Of a DNA stretch of 64,000 nt, positions 1-8,908 are shown in pieces; position 1 is the stretch's first letter, and each line of letters opens with the position of its first letter. The DNA is from Candidatus Gastranaerophilales bacterium (lineage in GTDB: Bacteria > Cyanobacteriota > Vampirovibrionia > Gastranaerophilales > Gastranaerophilaceae). Below the pieces are notes generated by a model. It was not told where the DNA came from and ran no database searches. It saw only the letters and a list, made by a program, of their open reading frames with translations. The translations under genes were made by a program, and so were the position numbers. Where the stretch lies: positions 98,885 through 162,884 of the forward strand of contig CAAHDT010000001.1 in the NCBI GenBank assembly GCA_900770525.1, given 5' to 3'.

Positions 1-194
1 GCAATTTCTCTTACAAGAGTTGACTTTGCAGGGCCTCCTATAGCCGGATTACAAGGTTGTAGTGCGATATGTTCTACATTTAGAGTAGCGAGCAAAACCT
101 TCATCCCGAGGCGAGCACAAGACAATGCAGCCTCACAACCTGCGTGACCTGCTCCTACTACTATGACATCAAATGTGTTATTGAGGTAATTCAT
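1..194 (-). CDS. mnmG: MnmG (GidA) tRNA-modifying enzyme, N-terminal fragment
   Basis: Only the first 64 codons lie in the window; the gene runs off the left edge. The N-terminus reads MNYLNNTFDVIVVGAG followed by HAGCEAALSCARLG. This is the FAD-binding Rossmann GxGxxG motif in the form typical of MnmG, and CNPAIGGPAK follows as in the family. With MnmE, MnmG makes the 5-carboxymethylaminomethyl group on wobble uridine. The start is ATG at 194. There is no Shine-Dalgarno, and a TATAAT box ends 6 nt upstream. Identification is confident despite truncation. Confidence 0.93.
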   Translation of the reverse strand, partial: MNYLNNTFDVIVVGAGHAGCEAALSCARLGMKVLLATLNVEHIALQPCNPAIGGPAKSTLVREI

Positions 195-200
195 ACCAAA

Positions 201-206
201 ATTATA
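201..206 (-). promoter_or_regulatory. -10 box of mnmG, leaderless configuration
   Basis: TATAAT on the minus strand with 6 nt between it and the mnmG ATG. A transcription start at the usual distance would fall at or next to the A of the start codon. No good -35 was seen. Confidence 0.5.
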
Positions 207-238
207 CTACAAAGAAGTTCGCTGGTTGTGCTCACTGT

Positions 239-258
239 AAACTTTTGTAAAAAAGTTT
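239..258. repeat. Perfect 8-bp inverted repeat in divergent intergenic region
   Basis: AAACTTTT and AAAAGTTT flank a GTAA loop, between divergent mnmG and the nucleotidase-like gene. It could be an operator or a weak hairpin; its role is unknown. Confidence 0.4.
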
Positions 259-313
259 GGCTTAAACTAGCAAAAAAATATATTCATAAGGTTAACTGTA
301 AAGGGATTAAAAA

Positions 314-1888
314 ATGATTAGTCCGATATCGATGGAAACAACAAACCTAATATACAATAGGTCAAAGAGTCAGAGAAATAACAACAAAGGCAAGAATAGT
401 TTTGGTTCAGACGGCTTGGCGGGCAATGTTCGTACAAGCATTTTTTATGTAAATGATTATCATGGCAAAGCTATTAATATGGAAAGAACGGTTTCTGCAT
501 CAAACGAGTTTGACAGGTTTGAGCCGAGTTTTCCTACCGATAAATTAAAACTTGCTTCCGGCGATATAATGCTTGGGGAAGATAAAAAGGTTAACCAAAT
601 TGCTGTCAATTTCTTGCGCTTAATAGGGGTTACGGCATCTGCTGTCGGCAATCATGAGTGCGACATGAAATCTAATGATTTTGTGAATTTGATGAAGGAT
701 ATGAAGTATAAACTTCTTGCTTGTAATATGAAAACTTCTCCGGAAAGTCAAATTGCAAATCATATAGAAAAATCTTATATAGAAGAGCATAACGGACATA
801 AGTATGGAATAATAGGTGTTTTGCCAACAGATTTGATTTCAAGGGTAAAGTATGGAAAGGTGTTTCAAGACCAACATTTGGATCCTGCCAATATAGAAGA
901 AACTATTGTTGATATTCAAAAAGAAGTTGATAAACTTAAAAAGCAAGGTGTAAACAAGATAATATTGTTATCTCACAGTGGTTACGGTTATGATATAAAA
1001 ATTGCCCAAGAAACAGAAGGGGTTGACGTTATTTTAGGCGGGCATTCTCATAACTTGATTAATGGGATTAAAAAAGGTGAAAACTTGTTTGAATCAAAAT
1101 CAGGAGAACCTGTTGTTATTACTCAAGCCGGACGTGATGGTAAAAATTTTGGAATTTTAAATCTTGAATTTGATAAAGATGGTATAATTAAAAAAGTTCA
1201 AAATAACGTTGGTACAACCAGAGTTTTCTCAAGAAATTTAGTTGCGCGAAACTATTTTGAGCAAATACTCGGAAAACCTAAAGTGGTTGGAGTTATAAAT
1301 TCTGCTCCGGCTCCGTTAAAAAATGATTTAATAGAAGTGAGTCCGCTTGCCTATTACGGTTTGGATGCAATAAGAGAGCGTTCCGGTGCTGATTTAGCAT
1401 TAGTTAGTGCCGCAAATATCCGTGGTTACGTTGAAAAAGGAAAAATTGATACCAGAACTATTAGTGAGATTTCTCCTTTCAAAAATAAAATTCTAAAAAT
1501 AAATTATACTGAAAAAGAAATTGTAGATGCTATTAAATTTTGCGCAAAGTCTTTTGTAAACAGAAATAATAAACCGGGGATTATGTATGTTTCAGGCTTG
1601 AAATACACTGTTTCACGTAACGGTTTGGTATATGATATGAAGTTTATCCATAAAGACGGTTCAGAAGAGCCTATTGATGTAAACAATCCTAGAAAAGATA
1701 AAATATATTCAGTTGCAATAAACGATTATTATGGTAGCGGAAATGACGATATGACAATGTTGAATAAAATTGACGAAGCAACTGAACGCTATCCTTGGGA
1801 TTTGAACGATTGCGTTGAATGGAAAATTCGTCGAACAAACAAGCCGATTGATATCATTGATGATGGCAGAATAAAAATTGTTGATTAA
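314..1888 (+). CDS. 5'-nucleotidase / UshA-like metallophosphoesterase
   Basis: A 524-aa protein with an N-terminal calcineurin-like phosphoesterase domain and a C-terminal 5'-nucleotidase domain. Metal-binding motifs appear in order: NDYHG (about residue 48), GDIMLGE, GNHECD, LSHSG and GGHSHN. The C-terminal half carries the substrate-side ISPFKN segment. Relatives hydrolyse nucleotides or UDP-sugars in the periplasm. This copy has no signal peptide; it begins with a polar, Asn-rich stretch of about 40 residues ending NSFG. It may therefore act in the cytoplasm or be exported another way. AAAGGG lies 8 nt before the ATG. Substrate unknown. Confidence 0.82.
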   Translation: MISPISMETTNLIYNRSKSQRNNNKGKNSFGSDGLAGNVRTSIFYVNDYHGKAINMERTVSASNEFDRFEPSFPTDKLKLASGDIMLGEDKKVNQIAVNFLRLIGVTASAVGNHECDMKSNDFVNLMKDMKYKLLACNMKTSPESQIANHIEKSYIEEHNGHKYGIIGVLPTDLISRVKYGKVFQDQHLDPANIEETIVDIQKEVDKLKKQGVNKIILLSHSGYGYDIKIAQETEGVDVILGGHSHNLINGIKKGENLFESKSGEPVVITQAGRDGKNFGILNLEFDKDGIIKKVQNNVGTTRVFSRNLVARNYFEQILGKPKVVGVINSAPAPLKNDLIEVSPLAYYGLDAIRERSGADLALVSAANIRGYVEKGKIDTRTISEISPFKNKILKINYTEKEIVDAIKFCAKSFVNRNNKPGIMYVSGLKYTVSRNGLVYDMKFIHKDGSEEPIDVNNPRKDKIYSVAINDYYGSGNDDMTMLNKIDEATERYPWDLNDCVEWKIRRTNKPIDIIDDGRIKIVD

Positions 1889-1906
1889 AAATATTTGTTA
1901 TAGAAT
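1878..1906 (+). promoter_or_regulatory. Promoter of prfB inside the end of the upstream gene
   Basis: TTGTTG, 17-nt spacer, TAGAAT. The -10 ends 6 nt before the prfB ATG, which has no Shine-Dalgarno. This suggests a leaderless transcript. The -35 overlaps the last codons of the preceding gene. Confidence 0.55.
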
Positions 1907-1912
1907 TGTCTT

Positions 1913-2999
1913 ATGGAAACAGAATTAAAACAACTTATAAATACCTTAAAACCTCGTTTAAAAAGTATAAAGGAGTGTCTTTGACTTTGATGGGTTAGAA
2001 AAAAAACTTGCAGAGTTAGAAGTTCAAATGCAGGCTCCAGATATTTGGTCAGACAAGGCTAAAGTATCCAGTTTGGGCGCTGAAATAAAAGAGGTAAAAG
2101 AAAATATTGCGCTTTGTACTATTTGGCAATCAATACTTGATGATGCAGAAATTGCTATAGAAATTCATGATGAAGAATTGATATCTGAAAGTTATGACAG
2201 ATGCAAACATATGGTAAAAGAGCTGGATAGTTTTGAGGTTCGCTTGATGTTAAGCGGGGATTATGATTCTGCGGATGCTATTTTAACGATTAATGCCGGT
2301 GCCGGTGGTACTGATGCTCAAGATTGGGCAAACTTGCTCCTTAGAATGTATACACGTTGGGCAGAAAAGCATGAGTGGAAAGTTGAATTGCTTGACAAGC
2401 TTGATGGTGATGAGGCTGGGATAAAATCAGCAACAATAAAAATTTCAGGTAAATATGCGTTTGGTTATGCAAAGGCTGAACGTGGGGTGCACAGGTTAGT
2501 TCGAATTTCCCCGTTTAATGCGAATGGTAAGCGTCAAACGAGCTTTGCCTCTGTTGAAGTTTCGCCTATTATAGAAGATTTTGAAAAAACAATAAGTATT
2601 CCGCCTGATGAAATCGAAGTTGATACAATGCGCTCTGGCGGTGCTGGTGGGCAAAATGTCAATAAGGTTGAAACGGCTGTTAGAATAGTTCATAAACCAA
2701 CCGGAATTGTTGTAAAGTGTCAACAGGAGCGTTCTCAACTTCAAAATAAAGAAAACGCTATGCAAATTTTGGCGTCAAAACTTTTAGCTATAAGACAGGC
2801 TGAACATGAAAAAAAACTTGCCGAATTAAAAGGTGAAAGTTTTGATATAAATTTTGGCTCACAAATTCGTTCGTATGTGTTCCATCCTTATAAAATGGTA
2901 AAAGACCACCGAACAGGTTATGAAGTAGGGAATGTTGATTCTGTTATGGATGGCGATATTGACGGATTTATTGAGGCTTATTTGAAGTCAGAAATTTAG
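1913..2999 (+). CDS. prfB: Peptide chain release factor 2, with programmed +1 frameshift
   Basis: RF2 releases peptides at UGA and UAA. The gene is in two frames. Codons from ATG 1913 read 24 residues to CTT TGA C at 1979-1985, and the rest of the protein continues in +1 frame from GAC 1983. An internal Shine-Dalgarno-like AAGGAG sits 3 nt before the CTT, exactly the classical autoregulatory arrangement. The full product is 361 aa, near the usual RF2 length. It carries the SPF recognition motif (ISPFNANGKRQ) and the catalytic GGQ loop (GGAGGQNVNK). Starting at the internal ATG 2028 would wrongly remove the N-terminal helices. A bidirectional terminator follows. Confidence 0.96.
1970..1986 (+). 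promoter_or_regulatory. Programmed ribosomal frameshift site of prfB
   Basis: Contains an AAGGAG stimulator, a TGT spacer codon and the CTT-TGA-C slip site. When RF2 is scarce, the ribosome pauses at UGA, slips +1 on CUU and completes RF2. When RF2 is plentiful it terminates after 24 residues. Confidence 0.95.
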
Positions 3000-3038
3000 G
3001 TTTATACTGTTTTTGAAATGGCTTAATATTTATAGAAA

Positions 3039-3078
3039 AAACCTGCAAATGTTAAACACTTGCAGGTTTAATTTTTCT
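3039..3078. terminator. Bidirectional terminator between prfB and the transglycosylase gene
   Basis: 10-bp stem AAACCTGCAA / TTGCAGGTTT, with T-rich tracts on both sides. It serves the convergent genes. Confidence 0.85.
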
Positions 3079-3091
3079 CAATTCAACTGAT

Positions 3092-3748
3092 TTAGATTGC
3101 AAGCGAAGTAGCTTCTATTTCTAAATCGATAGGAGTTTCATCAACAACTTCAACTTTTATGGCATTAACATCTTTAGCTTTAACAAGTTCCATAGAAGGA
3201 ACAGGTGCTTTAGGTTTGTTAGCCGTTACGGTTGGTTTAGCAACCGGTTTGTGAGCTGCAGTTGATGCTGCTCTTGCTTTGACGATAGCAGGATCCGGAT
3301 TAGCCTTGTAATAGTGGTAATCTTTCATAATCTTGCTAACAAAACGCTTAGTTTCAGCATATGGAGGAACAGAATTGTATCTTTTAACATTTCCTGGTCC
3401 TGCGTTGTATGCCGCCAATGCCAACTCTACGGAACCGAACATTTTGTACATAGATTTGTAGTACATAATGCCGCCTTTGATGTTGTCATTTAACGAGTAT
3501 GGATTAAGCCCCATTCTCCTAGCTGTTGAAGGCATCAATTGAAATACCCCTACTGCACCATGACTGCTTCGTGCACTGTGGCTAAAACCTGATTCTGTTC
3601 TAGCAATACTTAAAGCGATTGCCGGATCTACGCCCATTTCAATAGCGTGTTTCACGATTGTCGCTTTTACTGTATTTACGTCAGCAGCCTGTACCGGCGC
3701 AACACACAATAACACTAGCGTAATAGTGAAAAGTAATAGTTTTTTCAA
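3092..3748 (-). CDS. Secreted lytic transglycosylase, SLT (goose-lysozyme-like) domain
   Basis: A 218-aa protein with signal peptide KKLLLFTITLVLLCVAPVQA, then an SLT catalytic domain. The catalytic Glu lies in ARTESGF, followed by GAVGVFQLMPSTA and AAYNAGPGNV, all family hallmarks. It cleaves peptidoglycan glycan strands in the periplasm. A TTG start at 3748 is preferred over an upstream ATG because AGAGG lies 7 nt before it and the signal peptide begins there. The C-terminal 60 residues are a low-complexity Ala/Pro/Lys/Val tail of unknown role. Confidence 0.9.
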   Translation of the reverse strand: MKKLLLFTITLVLLCVAPVQAADVNTVKATIVKHAIEMGVDPAIALSIARTESGFSHSARSSHGAVGVFQLMPSTARRMGLNPYSLNDNIKGGIMYYKSMYKMFGSVELALAAYNAGPGNVKRYNSVPPYAETKRFVSKIMKDYHYYKANPDPAIVKARAASTAAHKPVAKPTVTANKPKAPVPSMELVKAKDVNAIKVEVVDETPIDLEIEATSLAI

Positions 3749-3846
3749 AATGTAATCCTCTGGTTGTAAATTGAAAATCCTCAAGAGCAAGTGCGCTATC
3801 TCTTTTGTGTCAAGTTTTAACTCTTAAGAATAAAATTTATACCTCT

Positions 3847-3874
3847 ATTCTAGTACAAAAATTTTTAATTTCAA
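3847..3874 (-). promoter_or_regulatory. Promoter of the lytic transglycosylase gene
   Basis: Minus-strand TTGAAA, 16-nt spacer, TAGAAT, about 100 nt before the start, leaving a leader that could hold regulation. Confidence 0.45.
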
Positions 3875-3900
3875 CCCTTTAGGTAAAATTAAATTTGTTA

Positions 3901-3928
3901 GGCTCGGTTGAACACCTTGCCACGAGCC
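3901..3928. repeat. GGCTCG/CGAGCC hairpin
   Basis: 6-bp inverted repeat with a 16-nt loop in the 230-nt gap between the transglycosylase and lipoprotein genes. There is no clear T-run, so a terminator role is doubtful. Nothing else recognised in this gap. Confidence 0.35.
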
Positions 3929-4018
3929 AATTTTCCGAATTGTAAATTTTGTGTTTTTGAGTGTTTTTTTAACAATAAATCGGTGTTTTTGATTAAAAAT
4001 TTTTAAGTTAAATTAAAA

Positions 4019-4438
4019 CTACTTAAACAGTGGTTTGCCGTAAAAATATATTTGTAAAGCTCCGATATCTCTTTGCCATTTTGATTCGTAATCTTTGTTT
4101 GATTGTATTAATTTCATGAAAAATTCATTAACATGTTTGCTGAGTTCGTTTTTGTCTTGGAAGATTGTTTGCGGAGTGTGTAAAAATTTAAGATAAATAT
4201 CACCATTGTTTTGAGTTTTTATTACAAGGTAATCAACTCCGTTTTGCTCTTTAATTTCTGTACTTTTAATATCTGTTTTGTAAAAATGGCTTTTGGTTAT
4301 CATTTTCTTTGTCCAGTAATTTTTTTCTAAAATTACACATAAATCATCTACGCACTTTATTTTTTTTAGCGGTGCGCAACTTCCAATGATTAACATTGCT
4401 AATATTCCAACTATGAGGGATATTACAAAGTATTTCAT
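4019..4438 (-). CDS. Small putative lipoprotein
   Basis: 139 aa with an N-terminal hydrophobic stretch ending IIGSC, a plausible lipobox with acylated Cys20. It would be cleaved by the LspA encoded elsewhere in this window. The mature part is charged, about 120 residues, with no recognised domain. It contains two further Cys (CVDDLC). Function unknown. Confidence 0.6.
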   Translation of the reverse strand: MKYFVISLIVGILAMLIIGSCAPLKKIKCVDDLCVILEKNYWTKKMITKSHFYKTDIKSTEIKEQNGVDYLVIKTQNNGDIYLKFLHTPQTIFQDKNELSKHVNEFFMKLIQSNKDYESKWQRDIGALQIYFYGKPLFK

Positions 4439-4528
4439 CTTATAGCCATCCGATGCAAATAGACAAAAATATTATGCCACTTTTGAATAATTTTTAATCA
4501 GGTTTTGAAAATTATATTACAAAACTTA

Positions 4529-5482
4529 TTATTCATATAAAAAGCAGTTGCAGTAATGGTTTTCAGTGATGAATTTTTTGTCTGGTAAGTTGTTTTTACA
4601 AATATCCATTGCAAATTTACATCTCGGGTGAAAACGGCAACCGGAAATGTCTTCCAAAATAGTTGGAGGTTGACCGGATATTGTTTCTAAATTCTCTCTG
4701 TTTGTTGATGGAAGTGCTGCTAATAAGGCTTTTGAATACGGATGTTTTGTGTTTTCGAAAAATTCTTTAGCAGGAGCATGTTCTACGATTCTCCCAGCAT
4801 ACATAACAGATACCGTGTCAGCATATTCCCTTACAACGGCTAAGTCGTGCGTAATAAATAGAATTGCCGTATTTTTCTCTTTTTTTATTTTGGTGAGCAA
4901 GTCCATTATTTGAGCTTGAATAGTAACATCTAGAGCTGTTGTCGGCTCGTCCGCAATTAAGATTTCTGCATTACAAGCCAGCGCCATAGCAATAATTGCG
5001 CGTTGTTTCATTCCGCCTGAGAATTCGTGTGGATATGACTTAAGACGTTCTTTGGCGCATGGAATTTGTACTGTTTCAAATGAGTCGATAGCTTTAGCCC
5101 AAGCTTCTTTCCCACTTAACCCCTGATGAATTTTTATAACTTCAAGCAATTGTTCGCCGACGGTAAATAGTGGGTCAAGAGAGGTCATAGGGTCTTGTGG
5201 AATTAGTGCGATTTTCTTTCCACAAATTTTTTGAATTTGTTTGTTTTTTAGATTTAACAAATTTTCGTTTTCAAAATTTATTTCTCCTGAGATAACTCTG
5301 GCTTTTTTCGGAAGTAGTTGAAGGATAGACATCGCGGTAATTGATTTTCCACAGCCGGATTCGCCAACAAGTGCGTGTGTTTTCCCTTTATTTAATGATA
5401 ATGATATATCCCACAACGCTTGACGAAATCCACATTCACATTCAAACCCTAAATTTAAATTGTTAATATCCAATAAGCTCAT
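4529..5482 (-). CDS. Oligopeptide/dipeptide ABC transporter ATPase, OppD/DppD type
   Basis: 317 aa. It has Walker A GESGCGKS, signature FSGGMKQR, Walker B ILIADEPTTALD and the H-loop ITHD. A C-terminal oligopeptide-transporter tail has the Cys cluster CRFHPRCKFAMDIC. It would energise peptide or metal uptake at the inner membrane. No permease, binding protein or OppF partner is adjacent, so it is a lone component here. I chose the ATG at 5482: TATAAT ends 6 nt before it and no Shine-Dalgarno exists for either candidate start. Confidence 0.88.
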   Translation of the reverse strand: MSLLDINNLNLGFECECGFRQALWDISLSLNKGKTHALVGESGCGKSITAMSILQLLPKKARVISGEINFENENLLNLKNKQIQKICGKKIALIPQDPMTSLDPLFTVGEQLLEVIKIHQGLSGKEAWAKAIDSFETVQIPCAKERLKSYPHEFSGGMKQRAIIAMALACNAEILIADEPTTALDVTIQAQIMDLLTKIKKEKNTAILFITHDLAVVREYADTVSVMYAGRIVEHAPAKEFFENTKHPYSKALLAALPSTNRENLETISGQPPTILEDISGCRFHPRCKFAMDICKNNLPDKKFITENHYCNCFLYE

Positions 5483-5488
5483 ACGGAT

Positions 5489-5494
5489 ATTATA
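5489..5494 (-). promoter_or_regulatory. -10 box of the OppD-like gene, leaderless configuration
   Basis: TATAAT with 6 nt to the ATG. The -35 region is weak (TATACA at 18 nt). Confidence 0.45.
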
Positions 5495-5582
5495 GTACAT
5501 AATTTGAAATTTTGTATAGTACAGGTTAGTAACTTCTTTATAAAAATTTGCGAGGTTATATGATAAATTTTCATGTTTGAAG

Positions 5583-5635
5583 TATAATTTTGTTGAACAT
5601 TAGAAGTGTATAACAAAAAGGCGTGACGTTCACGC
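5583..5635 (+). promoter_or_regulatory. pnp promoter -10 and 5' UTR hairpin
   Basis: TATAAT at 5583-5588 is followed by a leader with a perfect 6-bp hairpin (GCGTGA-CGT-TCACGC, 5621-5635) close to the ribosome site. In enterobacteria a pnp leader stem-loop mediates autocontrol. An analogous role here is only a suggestion. Confidence 0.4.
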
Positions 5636-5654
5636 AGAAAGATGAAAGGTAAGT

Positions 5655-7802
5655 ATGACAATACCGGAAACAAAGAAATTTGAACTTGAAATCGGTGGCA
5701 AAACTGTTACCGTTGAAACCGGAAAGTATGCTCAATCTACTAATGGCTCTGTTACAGTAAGATGTGGTGATACAATGTTGTTTGTTCACTGTGTTGTTTC
5801 AAAAGAACCAAGAGTTGGGATTGACTTCTTCCCACTATTAATTGATTACGAAGAAAGAATGTCATCAATCGGACGTATCCCGGGTGGATATAACCGTTCA
5901 GAAGGTAAAGCAAGTGATAAGGCTATCCTTGTTTCAAGATTGATTGACAGACCAATCAGACCTTTATTCCCTAAAGGTTATAGAAATGATATACAAATTG
6001 TTGCTCAACTATTCAGTTATGATCAACAAAACCAACCTGATACATTAGCTATGTTAGGTGCATCTTGCGCATTAATGCTTTCAGGAGCTCCATTTGAAGG
6101 ACCTATCGGTGCTGTAAGAGTTGGACGTGATGCAGAAGGTAATATGATTGCTAACCCTACTCACCAAGAAGCTGCAAAATCTGACTTGGATATCGTTGTT
6201 GCTGGTACTCACGATAGTGTTATCATGGTTGAAGCCGGTTGCAAATTTGTTACAGAAGACGATATTATGAACGCTGTTGAATTTGCACAAGCAGAAATTA
6301 AAAAACAATGCGAAGCTCAAATGGAATTTGTTAAAGCTTGCGGTGTTGTTAAAGAAGAATTCGTAAATCCTTACGATACAACAGCAATCAAGAACATCAT
6401 TGAAGAAACTGCTCACGATATGATTGTTGATGCTTACCATAATTTTGACAGAACTTATCGTCAAAATAAATTAGAAGAAGCTAAAAAACTTGTTAAAGAA
6501 AAAATCGAAGCTCTACCTGATGACGACAACATTAAGAAAATGATTGAAGAAACCGGTGTTGACTTTGTTGCAGAAGAATTTAAAGCAGCAGAAAAACACG
6601 TTATGAGATCAATGATTTTGGATGAAGGTGTTAGAGCTGACGGTAGAAAACCTACCGAAGTTCGTCCTATCTGGTGTGAAGTTGGTGTTATTCCTAGAGC
6701 ACACGGTTCTGCAGTATTTACAAGAGGTCAAACTCAAGTATTGTCTGTTGCAACTTTGGCAGGTCCTGGAATGAAACAAGAACTTGACGGTGTTGATCCT
6801 CAAACTGAAAAAACTTATATGCACAAATACATCTTCCCAGGATTTTCAGTTGGTGAAGTTAAAGCTTTGAGAGGTCCAGGAAGAAGAGAAGTTGGACACG
6901 GTGCTTTGGCTGAACGTGCTAATATTCCGGCACTTCCTTCTCAAGAAGAATTCGGATATACAATCAGAGTAACATCAGATGTATTGGAATCAAACGGTTC
7001 TACTTCAATGGCATCAACTTGCGGCTCATCAATGGCTTTAATGAATGCAGGTGTTCCTGTCAAATGCATGATTGGTGGCGTTGCAATGGGTATGATTAAG
7101 GAAGAAGGTTATGAACCTGTTGTTCTAACCGATATTCAAGGTATTGAAGACTTCCTTGGTGATATGGACTTCAAAGTTACAGGTAATGACACAGGTATTA
7201 CCGCTCTTCAAATGGATATGAAGGCGAAAGGTATTCCTAACGAAACATTGCGTAAAGCTTTGTTCCAAGCAAAAGAAGGCAGATTGCACATCTTGTCTAA
7301 GATGAGAGAAGTTATTACCGAACCTGGTAAATTATCTCCATTTGCTCCAAGTATTTCTACAATGACAATTCCGACTGAAGATATCGGAACAGTTATCGGA
7401 CCTGGAGGAAAACAAATCCGTGCAATTATTGATGCATCAGGTGCAGAAATCGATATTCAAGATAATGGTGTTGTAACAATCACATCTAACGATCAAGAAG
7501 GTGCAGAAATTGCTAAGAGAATGATTAAGGAATTAACATTCAAGCCTGAACCGGGAATGATTGTAAAAGGTAAAGTTGTAAGAATTATTCCAATCGGTGC
7601 TTTTGTAGAATTGGCTCCGGGTAAAGACGGAATGGTTCACATTTCACAAGTTTGCCAAGAACGTATTGAAACAATCGAACCACATTTGAATGTTGGTGAT
7701 GAAGTTATCGTTAAGGTTATCAAAATTGATGATAAGGGGAGAGTTAACCTTACTATCAAGGGTGTTAGCGAAGAAGAAAAAGCTAAATTTAACCAACAGT
7801 AA
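5655..7802 (+). CDS. pnp: Polyribonucleotide nucleotidyltransferase (PNPase)
   Basis: 715 aa, standard length. Two RNase PH-like domains are separated by an alpha-helical linker (about residues 210-310). A KH domain follows (IGPGGKQIRAII, about 575-585), then an S1 RNA-binding domain (GMIVKGKVVRIIPIGAFVEL to the end). The enzyme degrades RNA 3' to 5' phosphorolytically and can add tails. It is monocistronic with a good ribosome site (AAAGG) 5 nt before ATG and a terminator after. Codon choice looks optimised compared with neighbours, as expected for a highly expressed gene. Confidence 0.97.
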   Translation: MTIPETKKFELEIGGKTVTVETGKYAQSTNGSVTVRCGDTMLFVHCVVSKEPRVGIDFFPLLIDYEERMSSIGRIPGGYNRSEGKASDKAILVSRLIDRPIRPLFPKGYRNDIQIVAQLFSYDQQNQPDTLAMLGASCALMLSGAPFEGPIGAVRVGRDAEGNMIANPTHQEAAKSDLDIVVAGTHDSVIMVEAGCKFVTEDDIMNAVEFAQAEIKKQCEAQMEFVKACGVVKEEFVNPYDTTAIKNIIEETAHDMIVDAYHNFDRTYRQNKLEEAKKLVKEKIEALPDDDNIKKMIEETGVDFVAEEFKAAEKHVMRSMILDEGVRADGRKPTEVRPIWCEVGVIPRAHGSAVFTRGQTQVLSVATLAGPGMKQELDGVDPQTEKTYMHKYIFPGFSVGEVKALRGPGRREVGHGALAERANIPALPSQEEFGYTIRVTSDVLESNGSTSMASTCGSSMALMNAGVPVKCMIGGVAMGMIKEEGYEPVVLTDIQGIEDFLGDMDFKVTGNDTGITALQMDMKAKGIPNETLRKALFQAKEGRLHILSKMREVITEPGKLSPFAPSISTMTIPTEDIGTVIGPGGKQIRAIIDASGAEIDIQDNGVVTITSNDQEGAEIAKRMIKELTFKPEPGMIVKGKVVRIIPIGAFVELAPGKDGMVHISQVCQERIETIEPHLNVGDEVIVKVIKIDDKGRVNLTIKGVSEEEKAKFNQQ

Positions 7803-7818
7803 TTTCTGTAAATATTAT

Positions 7819-7855
7819 AAAAGGTCATCCGATATTTTGTCGGGTGACCTTTTTG
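7819..7855 (+). terminator. Terminator of pnp
   Basis: Stem AAAAGGTCA...TGACCTTTT with a CCGA/TCGG inner stem, followed by T5. Confidence 0.85.
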
Positions 7856-7868
7856 TATGAAAACTTTG

Positions 7869-7897
7869 TTGTAAAAAGAGAATTTGTAAGATATAAT
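7869..7897 (+). promoter_or_regulatory. Promoter of panE
   Basis: TTGTAA, 17-nt spacer, TATAAT. The -10 ends 9 nt before the panE ATG, and no Shine-Dalgarno is present. The transcript would have at most a few leader bases. Confidence 0.6.
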
Positions 7898-7906
7898 AAA
7901 TTTACT

Positions 7907-8830
7907 ATGAAAGATATTAAAAATGTTTTGTTATGCGGTTTAGGGGCTGTAGGCTCTGTTTATGCCGATAAATTCCAAAGATATTGCCCCGATAATTTTA
8001 GAGTTTTAGTTGATGACGAACGATTGACGAGATATACAAAAAATCAGATATTATTTAATGGGAAACCTCTGAATTGCAGGTATGTTACCCCAAATGAAAC
8101 AGATTTTAAGGCTGATTTGATTATTATTGCAACTAAAATGGCTGGATTGGGGGCTGCGCTAAATGAGATGGTAAATTTTGTCCATGATGATACGATAATT
8201 ATTCCATTATTAAATGGAGTGACAAGTGAGCGCATTGTTGCAGAAAAATATGGTTGGAGTCGAGTTTTGTATGGATACTTTATTGGGCATAGTGCTATTA
8301 GAGAAGGTAATAATATTACGCAAGATGGAGTGAATACTATTGTTTTTGGTTCTGAAACAGAAAAGGATGAACGTGTAGAAAAGGTAAAAGTATTTTTCGA
8401 TAATGCAGGTGTAAATTATAAAGTGCCACAAGATATAAGACATTCACTTTGGTGCAAGTATATGCTTAATGTTGCAGCTAATCCGACAACCGCACTTTTG
8501 AGGATGACGTTTGGAGAAATGTTAAGCAATGAGCCGTTTATGGAACTTGCGGTAAAGATAATGAAAGAAGTTCAATTGGCTGCAAAGGCTGCCGAGGTTA
8601 AAAATACCGATACTATGATAGATGAAACTGTTGCGCATTTAAAGACGATGATTCCGAGCGGTAAGACTTCTATGTTGCAGGATGTTGAGGCCGGAAGATT
8701 AACTGAAATTGATATTTTTGTTAATCCGGTAATTGAGCTCGGACAAAAATACGGTTTTTCGACACCTTATTGTAATTTTTTGAAAGAGATGTTTGCAATT
8801 ATTCATGAAAATATTAAGAATAAGCAATAA
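7907..8830 (+). CDS. panE: 2-dehydropantoate 2-reductase (ketopantoate reductase)
   Basis: 307 aa. An N-terminal NADP Rossmann fold (LLCGLGAVGSVYA) is followed by LLNGVTSERIV and the helical C-terminal domain with LWCKYMLNVAANPTTALL and SMLQDVEAGRLTEID, all typical of ApbA/PanE. It reduces ketopantoate to pantoate for coenzyme A synthesis. Start MKDIKNVLL at 7907 is chosen because an upstream in-frame ATG at 7844 lies within the pnp terminator and ahead of the promoter. Related enzymes act on other 2-oxo acids, so substrate is not certain. Confidence 0.87.
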   Translation: MKDIKNVLLCGLGAVGSVYADKFQRYCPDNFRVLVDDERLTRYTKNQILFNGKPLNCRYVTPNETDFKADLIIIATKMAGLGAALNEMVNFVHDDTIIIPLLNGVTSERIVAEKYGWSRVLYGYFIGHSAIREGNNITQDGVNTIVFGSETEKDERVEKVKVFFDNAGVNYKVPQDIRHSLWCKYMLNVAANPTTALLRMTFGEMLSNEPFMELAVKIMKEVQLAAKAAEVKNTDTMIDETVAHLKTMIPSGKTSMLQDVEAGRLTEIDIFVNPVIELGQKYGFSTPYCNFLKEMFAIIHENIKNKQ

Positions 8831-8862
8831 TTTTTAGTATTAATAGCAATTTTTTAAGGTAG

Positions 8863-8888
8863 AAATACTTTATATAAATACAGGGGAT
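8863..8888 (+). promoter_or_regulatory. 26-nt upstream element, copy A (shared with 31453-31478)
   Basis: AAATACTTTATATAAATACA followed by GGGGAT, identical over 26 nt to the element upstream of the gene at 30615-31433. Similarity extends further upstream (GCAATTTTT, then AAG). It contains TATATA/TATAAA, so it is probably a promoter. It is followed by ATG-TAA (a two-codon ORF) and a ribosome site AAGGGG before the real ATG. Confidence 0.6.
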
Positions 8889-8908
8889 TTATGTAAGGGG
8901 ATATTGAA

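Noticed and set aside
2028..2999. prfB as a truncated 323-aa gene starting at the internal ATG
   Set aside because: The frameshift site CTT-TGA-C with AAGGAG restores a full-length RF2 from 1913.
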